The position numbers and the translations under genes are program-made. Shown here one piece after another: positions 1 through 6,123 of a stretch of 6,123 nt of DNA. The stretch's first letter is position 1, and the number at the start of each line of letters is the position of its first letter. Source of the stretch: an uncultured Acidobacteriota bacterium. Its GTDB lineage: Bacteria > Acidobacteriota > Blastocatellia > RBC074. Below the pieces are notes generated by a model, which did not search any database, was not told where the DNA came from, and was given only the letters and a program-made list of their open reading frames with translations. Where the stretch lies: NCBI GenBank assembly GCA_937967285.1, contig CALBSU010000042.1:1-6123 (forward strand). The letters run 5' to 3'.

Positions 1-105
1 TTTTGTTAACAGAGTATTCAGGTTGCCGCACGGATGTCGGAATGTTATTTATTTCATCCAGGGCCGCGGCGCCCGTCCGATCACAGACTCATCAATCATC
101 AAATT
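1..105. other. Short non-coding leader at the left edge
   Basis: This stretch lies before the start chosen for the YkgJ-like gene and is more AT-rich than the rest of the window, especially at 1-20 and 41-58. I looked for a sigma-70 type -35/-10 pair and found none with acceptable spacing and matches, and no stem-loop or clear Shine-Dalgarno sequence just before 106. The frame from an ATG at 34 is open into the gene. However, its 24 extra codons (including TTA, TTT and TAT) are unlike the codons of the body of the gene, so I treat it as leader. It presumably carries the promoter of the + strand gene. Confidence 0.45.
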
Positions 106-528
106 ATGGCAAAGACCTCTTTACCTGTTATCAACGACGAACCATCGAAGAAGACGCTCCGCGTCCTCTATGATTGCACCAAATGCCCGGCCTACTGCTG
201 CTCCTACGACTGGATAGTCGTCACCAAACGCGATATCCGGCGTCTGGCGAAGGGCTTCAACCTCAGCTACGAGGAAGCGGAAGAGAAATTCACGAAGTAC
301 ATCGAGGACTACGGCCATCGTGTACTGCGTCACCGCAAGGACCACGTCTACAAGAGCACCTGCAAATTCCTGCATCCGACGAAGCGGCGCTGCACGATCT
401 ACGAGCATCGACCGACGGTCTGCCGGGCCTATCCCGAAGAGCGGCGCTGCGGCTACTACGAATTCCTGAAATGGGAGCGCAAGCATCAGGAAGACGAGAG
501 CTTCATCCCGATGCCCTACCATTCCTGA
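106..528 (+). CDS. YkgJ-family cysteine-cluster (zinc/iron-chelating) protein
   Basis: A 140-residue soluble protein of the YkgJ / CxxCxxCC family, small proteins thought to bind zinc or an iron centre; the precise role of most members is unknown. The family signature is complete: C24-x2-C27-x3-C31-C32 near the N-terminus, then a helical middle (about 40-80) and C86-x9-C96 followed by an IYExRPxxCRAYP block with C106. One more cysteine, C115, follows. There is no signal peptide or membrane segment. The start at 106 gives the normal family length and a natural lead of about 20 residues before the first cysteine. An in-frame ATG at 34 would add 24 residues of unlikely composition. Neither start has a good Shine-Dalgarno sequence. 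The gene converges on the polysaccharide operon with only 6 bases between stops and is probably not part of that pathway. Family membership is secure; function is not. Confidence 0.88.
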   Translation: MAKTSLPVINDEPSKKTLRVLYDCTKCPAYCCSYDWIVVTKRDIRRLAKGFNLSYEEAEEKFTKYIEDYGHRVLRHRKDHVYKSTCKFLHPTKRRCTIYEHRPTVCRAYPEERRCGYYEFLKWERKHQEDESFIPMPYHS

Positions 529-534
529 TCGGGA

Positions 535-2072
<1,538 letters not shown>

Positions 2073-2073
<1 letters not shown>

Positions 2074-3305
2074 TATCTCTTACCGACAACCCGGCTCAGG
2101 CTCTCGAGATATCCGGCCGCGAGCGTCGAGCGCAGATAACCGGCCCTGACGAAGCGCTGTCCGGCGCGGCGCATCCGATCCCGGCGCTCGGAATCAGCGC
2201 GCAGGGCGCGGATGGCGTCGACCAGCGCATCGACATTCTCCGGCTCGATGCAGACGCCGGCGCCCGACTTCTCGACCAGACGCGCCGCTTCTCCCTCGAC
2301 GCTGCAGACTATCGGGCAGCCGGCTCCCATCAGCTCGAAGAGCTTCGACGGGAGCACCTTGCGAAAGATCGGCAGCCGCTTGAGCGGAACGATGCTCAGA
2401 TCGCTCGCGCGGTAGAAGGCCAGGAGCCTCTCGCGCGGCTGCTCATCGATAAACGCCACGTTGGTCAGTCCCATCGATGCCGCCTGCGCCTTGAGGGCCG
2501 CCTTCTCAGCGCCCTCGCCGATGAAAAGAAATTGGATCGACTTATCATCGCCCAGACGGGCGGCTGCCTGCAAGACGACTCCCAGGGCGTGAGACATGCC
2601 GTGCGTCCCGATGTACGAGACGATGAACCTGCCCTCGGTCCCTGTCTCGGCCCTCACCGCTTCCGGAGTCGCCGAGGCCGACGCCAGATATTCGTCGTCG
2701 ATGCCGTTCGGGATGATCGCCACTTTGGCGGGATCGATCCCCTTCTCGATCAGGTAAGGGAGCGTGGACTCGGCGACGATGACGATCAGCGCGGCTCGAC
2801 GGTAGAGGTGCATCTCGATCGCTTCGAGAATCCTGATGACCGCCCTGTTCCTGAGCGCTCCGAGCTCGACCGCAGACTGCGGCCAGATGTCGCGCACCTC
2901 GAAGACGAACGGCACGCGCTTGATGATGCTCAGCAGGTATGCCGAGACCGCGCAGAAGAACTGCGGCGATGTTCCTATGATCACGTCCGGCCGGCGCGTC
3001 AGTATCGCGCCGAGCGTGAAGGATGACAGGAAGAATGACAGGAAATTGATGATCCGCTTGAGAAATCCCTTGTTCGGCGCGCAGTAGATCCACGTCCGCA
3101 GCAGATCGATCCCGTCGACCGATTCGCGCTTCGTGAAATAACCGCGATATTCCGGGCGGATGATGCCGGTCGGATGGTTCGGGAACCCCGTGATCACGGT
3201 GACCTCGCTGCCCAGCCTGACCCAGTGACGCGCATGCTCGCTGGTCCGCGCCGACGGCGCGCCCATCTCGGGGGGAAAATACTGGCAGAGAAATGTGATC
3301 CTCAT
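2073..3305 (-). CDS. Family 4 glycosyltransferase, WcaI/WbuB-like
   Basis: A 410-residue GT-B fold glycosyltransferase, expected to transfer a sugar from a nucleotide-sugar to a lipid-linked acceptor at the cytoplasmic membrane face. The N-terminal domain begins with MRITFLCQYFPPEMGAPSAR (1-20), typical of the WcaI/WbuB group (colanic acid and N-acetyl-fucosamine transferases), and has FPNHPTG (41-47) and VFEVRDIWPQS (134-144). A hydrophobic patch (about 88-102) may be membrane-associating. The C-terminal Rossmann domain shows IPNGID (198-203), YIGTHG (231-236), FIGEGAEK (261-268) and the donor-binding region LPSKLFELMGAGCPIVCSVE (318-337). The start at 3305 was chosen because the protein begins exactly where family members do. 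It has an AGGAA Shine-Dalgarno sequence and makes a 4-base ATGA overlap with the heparinase gene. The frame is open upstream to 3500, but that part only shadows the neighbouring gene. The donor and acceptor sugars are unknown; WbuB-like FucNAc transfer is possible but unproven. Confidence 0.92.
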
Positions 3306-5026
3306 CCGTTCCTGACGATCGTGTAACCGAACCGGCGTCCGGCCTCGATCTGATAGCTGAAGCGGATCGCCGGCGACTCCTGCGCGATCCCGAAATCGGG
3401 GAAATGCCATCCCTGCACGGGATTCCCGCTTCCTGAAACGACCTCGACCCCGTCGGCCTCGAAGGCTGAAATGCGATAAACCATGTTGCCGCGGCGGCAT
3501 TCGACCGCGAGGTTCCGCTCATCGACTCGCGTCATTTCGAGACCGGGATGCAGGTGGATGAAACTATCCGCGCGAGCCGCCGCATCGGCGCTGTCGGTGA
3601 TCGTCCACTTTCCATCGTCGTCCCGTTCGATGCTTCTCCGGTGCGTGATCCGGCCGTCGAACCGACTGAAAGAGCCGTTGAAGCTCCACCGCCCGCCATC
3701 GGCCCGCGCCGCGGCATCGAGAGGTCTCGCCGGTCTTCCCATCCGGAATGTTCCCCAGATCTCGGACTGTTCGATCCCGTCGAACAGAACGGTATTGTGC
3801 GCTCGCGTCGATCGGCAGTATTCGCGGTAACGATCGCCGCCGTAACCGTGGACTCCCGAATCGACGATCAGCGGGTGTCCGTCCATCCAGAGAACGTAAC
3901 TCAGCAGATCGCAGTGCGCGTGAGCCGCGTTGTACCCGACCGATGGCGGGCCGCCGTCGACTATCATCTTTTCATTCCCCTCATCGGACGCCCATGAAAA
4001 ATATCCGGTCGAGGGAAAAGCGCGCAAGTGAGCGCCCCGTCGATATCCGCAGATCAGTTCGGCGGCGTCAAGCAGCGGGCCGGGCCGGTACTGTCCGGTG
4101 TTGGCAGAATCGTTGAAGAGCGCGAGGCTCCCGTCCGGGCCGGTCATCGCTTCCAGAAATCCCGCCATCCCGCGGAGCCGTTCCTCGGTCCCCGCCGGGA
4201 CCAGGCTCGGATAAGCCTCGCCGAGCAGCGCGAAACACTCGAGAAAATCGGCCGTCGTCTGAGCGTGATACATCGGCGAGCGCTCGAAATGACCGCCGTC
4301 ATCGAGCACCTGCTCGTCGAACTCCCGCCACAGCAGCCGCGCTCCGGTCTCGATCCACTCGCGTTTGCCGAAGAAGATCCCGCCGACCACGAGCGCCTTG
4401 ATGTTTTTGAGCAGGTGATTTGCCAACAGATGAAGTTCGAGATGGCGGCTCAGAAAATCGAGCTGAGCGTAAATGCTCGCCGCCATCTTCTCGAGGAACC
4501 GCCGATCAGGCCATTCGCCTTCGATCAGCGACCAGGCGTAGATCCAGTTGACCGCGCGCAGCGATATCGGGTACGCGTCCCATCCGTCGCTGATTCCGAT
4601 CCTCGCCTCGCGCATCCAGCTCTCGATCATCCGCTGACAGATCAGCATCGCGCGATCATCGCCCTTTTCCGCGAACTCGAACGCCGCGCCGACCGTCTGG
4701 TCGAAGTAGTGCAGATGATAGTTCCAGAGATGGCTCTCGTATCTCCGGTTCCAGTCGATCACGTCGATTTCGACGGTTCGGTTGAGAAAGGTGAAGCTGC
4801 CCTCGGTGACGGCCGGATGAGCATGCTGCAGATGAACGAACTGTTCGCGCAATTTCCGCCGCAGAAGGGCGACGCCGTCAGGCAGCGGAGCCGACGATGC
4901 TCGCGGCAGTAGAGCGAGCGAGGGCAGTTGTCGATAGATCCGGTACTGGGCGATTCGAACGGGCCTGTAGACGAGCTGTTCCCAGCGCAAAGGTCCGAGC
5001 GTTCTGAGCAGCAGCAGCGGATTCAC
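3302..5026 (-). CDS. Heparinase II/III family protein (polysaccharide-lyase-like)
   Basis: A 574-residue protein with the two-domain plan of heparinase II/III lyases, which cleave uronic-acid-containing polysaccharides by beta-elimination. An alpha-helical toroid domain (about 60-320) carries WNYHLHYFD (101-109), ANHLLKN (202-208) and HFERSPMYHAQ (246-256). A C-terminal beta-sandwich domain (about 340-570) carries AHAHCDLLSY (368-377) and STRAHNTVLFDG (406-417). By eye, N203/H204, Y253 and H371 fit the Asn-His, Tyr, His set of heparinase III-type enzymes, so activity is plausible. No signal peptide is visible: the N-terminus (NPLLLLRTLGPLRWEQ) lacks a basic start and a long hydrophobic core. 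The GTG start at 5026 overlaps the upstream stop as GTGA. An ATG at 5110 in the same frame lies inside the upstream gene and adds 28 residues of shadow sequence. Proteins of this family recur in exopolysaccharide loci beside the fused oxidoreductase found here. The role (trimming, quality control, or modification of the polymer) is inferred. Confidence 0.88.
   Translation of the reverse strand: MNPLLLLRTLGPLRWEQLVYRPVRIAQYRIYRQLPSLALLPRASSAPLPDGVALLRRKLREQFVHLQHAHPAVTEGSFTFLNRTVEIDVIDWNRRYESHLWNYHLHYFDQTVGAAFEFAEKGDDRAMLICQRMIESWMREARIGISDGWDAYPISLRAVNWIYAWSLIEGEWPDRRFLEKMAASIYAQLDFLSRHLELHLLANHLLKNIKALVVGGIFFGKREWIETGARLLWREFDEQVLDDGGHFERSPMYHAQTTADFLECFALLGEAYPSLVPAGTEERLRGMAGFLEAMTGPDGSLALFNDSANTGQYRPGPLLDAAELICGYRRGAHLRAFPSTGYFSWASDEGNEKMIVDGGPPSVGYNAAHAHCDLLSYVLWMDGHPLIVDSGVHGYGGDRYREYCRSTRAHNTVLFDGIEQSEIWGTFRMGRPARPLDAAARADGGRWSFNGSFSRFDGRITHRRSIERDDDGKWTITDSADAAARADSFIHLHPGLEMTRVDERNLAVECRRGNMVYRISAFEADGVEVVSGSGNPVQGWHFPDFGIAQESPAIRFSYQIEAGRRFGYTIVRNG
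3309..3313 (-). promoter_or_regulatory. Ribosome binding site of the glycosyltransferase gene
   Basis: AGGAA on the minus strand, three bases before the ATG at 3305 and inside the last codons of the heparinase-like gene. The spacing is slightly short, but it is the clearest Shine-Dalgarno match in the operon and supports the 3305 start over the longer open frame. Confidence 0.45.
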
Positions 5027-6123
5027 AGTTCGACTTTCTCGGGCCGGCCGCTCCTCAGCGAATCCTCGATCCGGATGGTTGCCAGCGTGGTCAGCGCCAG
5101 GCTGCGCCACGAGATCGGCATCGCGGTTCCAGACCTCACGGCCTCGACAAAGGATTTCAGCTCCTCATCGAATCCCTTGTCCTGCGAGAGCTTCTTGACG
5201 GTCCTGCGTTTTCCGTCGTGCGAGGTCTCGAGCGTCCTGAAGTCGTCGATCACGGCGATGCGGCCGCCGCCGTATGCCTCGATCCGCTCCTTGGGATACG
5301 ACTTGTCGCCTGTCGAGAAATAATTGATGTTGGCGACCGATCCGTCGCTCATTCGGAGGACGATGCTCAGCGTGTCATTGCCTGCAACCGATGCAACTGC
5401 GAAGACCTCTGTCGGCTCCGCATCGGTCAGGTACTGGATGAAATCGACGAAATGGCAGACCTCTCCGACGATCCGGCCGCCGCCCTCTTCTCCCTGAATC
5501 CAGCTCTCCTTCGGTATCGCGCCGGCATTGATCCGATAGGTTATCGCCAGCGGCGCTGCGAGAAAATCCTTCATTCCCGCGGCCAGCCCGGAGAACCTGC
5601 GGTTGAAGCCGACCATCACCCTGCCGCCGGATGAGGCGACGGCCTCTTCGACCTCGCGCAACCCCTCGACCGTGATCGCCAGAGGTTTTTCGACGAAGAC
5701 CGTTCTGCCCGATCTCAGCGCCTCCGCTGCCATGCGGGAGTGAGTATCGTGTCGGGTCGCGATGAGCACCGTGTTGACTTCGTCGCGTTCGAGCAATTGA
5801 CGGTAATCGGTCGTGCAGAAGCCGAACCCGTACTTCTCGCCGATCGCCTTGGCATTCCGCCCTGTCGCGGTGGCGATTCCGGCCAGAGCGACTCCCTCGA
5901 TCCCGGCCAGTCGCGGCAGCAGCACGCTTTTTGCGAAATTGCCGGCCCCGATCATGCCGATCCGGACATCGGCGCGGGCGACTGGTCCGCTGAGTTCGAT
6001 CAGTCTCGGCCGATCGCTCCGTTCAGCCGCATCATATTTGATCAGGACTCCGAGGTAGTTCTCGCGCGTCTTGCCGGTGATGATGTCGTAAGCGCCGGCC
6101 GCCTCGGCGATCGGAAACCGGTG
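5023..6123 (-). CDS. Fused two-domain oxidoreductase (zinc-type alcohol dehydrogenase tail plus Gfo/Idh/MocA domain), 5' end cut by window edge
   Basis: The frame stays open from the stop at 5023 to the right edge, giving 366 visible residues of a longer protein. The first 20 or so (HRFPIAEAAGAYDIITGK) are the characteristic end of a medium-chain alcohol/threonine dehydrogenase. A linker of about 30 residues follows, then a full Gfo/Idh/MocA NAD(P)-dependent sugar oxidoreductase. This second domain has the Rossmann loop IGMIGAGNFAKS (from visible residue 55), the VEKP motif (visible residues 144-147, Lys probably catalytic) and GGGRIVGEVCHFVDF (visible residues 158+56 onward) with the usual Gly-rich stretch and His. 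Such fusions are known in exopolysaccharide and lipopolysaccharide loci; their exact substrate is not established to my knowledge. The ATG at 5955 lies inside the Rossmann beta strand and is not the start. It is the first visible gene of the operon and overlaps the heparinase-like gene by 4 bases. Confidence 0.9.
   Translation of the reverse strand, partial: HRFPIAEAAGAYDIITGKTRENYLGVLIKYDAAERSDRPRLIELSGPVARADVRIGMIGAGNFAKSVLLPRLAGIEGVALAGIATATGRNAKAIGEKYGFGFCTTDYRQLLERDEVNTVLIATRHDTHSRMAAEALRSGRTVFVEKPLAITVEGLREVEEAVASSGGRVMVGFNRRFSGLAAGMKDFLAAPLAITYRINAGAIPKESWIQGEEGGGRIVGEVCHFVDFIQYLTDAEPTEVFAVASVAGNDTLSIVLRMSDGSVANINYFSTGDKSYPKERIEAYGGGRIAVIDDFRTLETSHDGKRRTVKKLSQDKGFDEELKSFVEAVRSGTAMPISWRSLALTTLATIRIEDSLRSGRPEKVEL

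Noticed and set aside
34..105. Upstream in-frame ATG at 34 extending the YkgJ-like protein by 24 residues
   Set aside because: The extra residues have codon use and composition unlike the gene, and the ATG at 106 gives the usual family length. There is no Shine-Dalgarno sequence to favour the longer form, so this remains slightly open.
3306..3500. N-terminal extension of the glycosyltransferase frame to an ATG at 3500
   Set aside because: It lies wholly inside the heparinase-like gene in another frame, is Arg-rich shadow sequence, and the family start MRITFLC with a Shine-Dalgarno sequence is at 3305.
4028..4912. Long open frame of 294 codons on the + strand opposite the heparinase-like gene
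   Set aside because: It is antisense to a clearly conserved coding region, resembles no family I know, and is rich in Arg/Glu/Pro/Val as expected of a shadow frame in GC-rich DNA.
5027..5110. Extension of the heparinase-like frame to an ATG at 5110
   Set aside because: It overlaps the conserved C-terminal end of the oxidoreductase domain out of frame. The GTG at 5026 makes the same kind of overlap seen at the next junction.

Overview
The window is GC-rich (about 60 % by eye), densely coding bacterial DNA. It holds the downstream end of a polysaccharide (exopolysaccharide, capsule or O-antigen type) biosynthesis operon on the minus strand. A small unrelated cysteine-rich gene converges on it from the left edge. 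The host is not certain. The gene family mix and a polyprenyl-phosphate sugar-phosphate transferase with a long soluble C-terminal tail recall Acidobacteriota or deltaproteobacterial-type genomes, but this is a weak guess from memory and no rRNA or other marker is present.

Layout, left to right. Positions 1-105 are a short leader with no recognisable promoter. Positions 106-528 (+) encode a 140-residue YkgJ-type zinc/iron-chelating cysteine-cluster protein. Six bases later comes the 3' end of the minus-strand operon. In transcription order (right to left) the operon holds: (1) the C-terminal part of a fused two-domain oxidoreductase, a zinc-type alcohol dehydrogenase tail joined to a Gfo/Idh/MocA domain, which runs off the right edge (5023-6123); (2) a heparinase II/III-family polysaccharide-lyase-like protein with a GTG start (3302-5026); (3) a family 4 glycosyltransferase of the WcaI/WbuB type (2073-3305); (4) a WecA/MraY-superfamily polyprenyl-phosphate sugar-1-phosphate transferase (535-2073).

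The four operon genes overlap by 4, 4 and 1 bases (GTGA, ATGA, TAATG), so they are very probably co-transcribed and translationally coupled. The inferred logic is as follows. The WecA-like enzyme puts the first sugar phosphate on undecaprenyl phosphate at the membrane. The glycosyltransferase adds a sugar to the growing lipid-linked unit. The oxidoreductase makes or modifies a sugar or sugar-nucleotide precursor. The heparinase-like protein acts on a uronic-acid-containing polymer or intermediate. Flippase, polymerase, export genes and the other transferases are not visible and would be expected to the right.

I do not see a new kind of system here. The points most worth following are the cut-off fusion oxidoreductase paired with a heparinase-like protein that has no signal peptide, the roughly 165-residue soluble tail on the WecA-like enzyme, and a conservative Asp-to-Glu change in that enzyme at a position usually occupied by Asp in the family. 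There are no RNA genes, CRISPR arrays, mobile elements or long repeats that I can support, and no non-coding stretch longer than about 105 bases.
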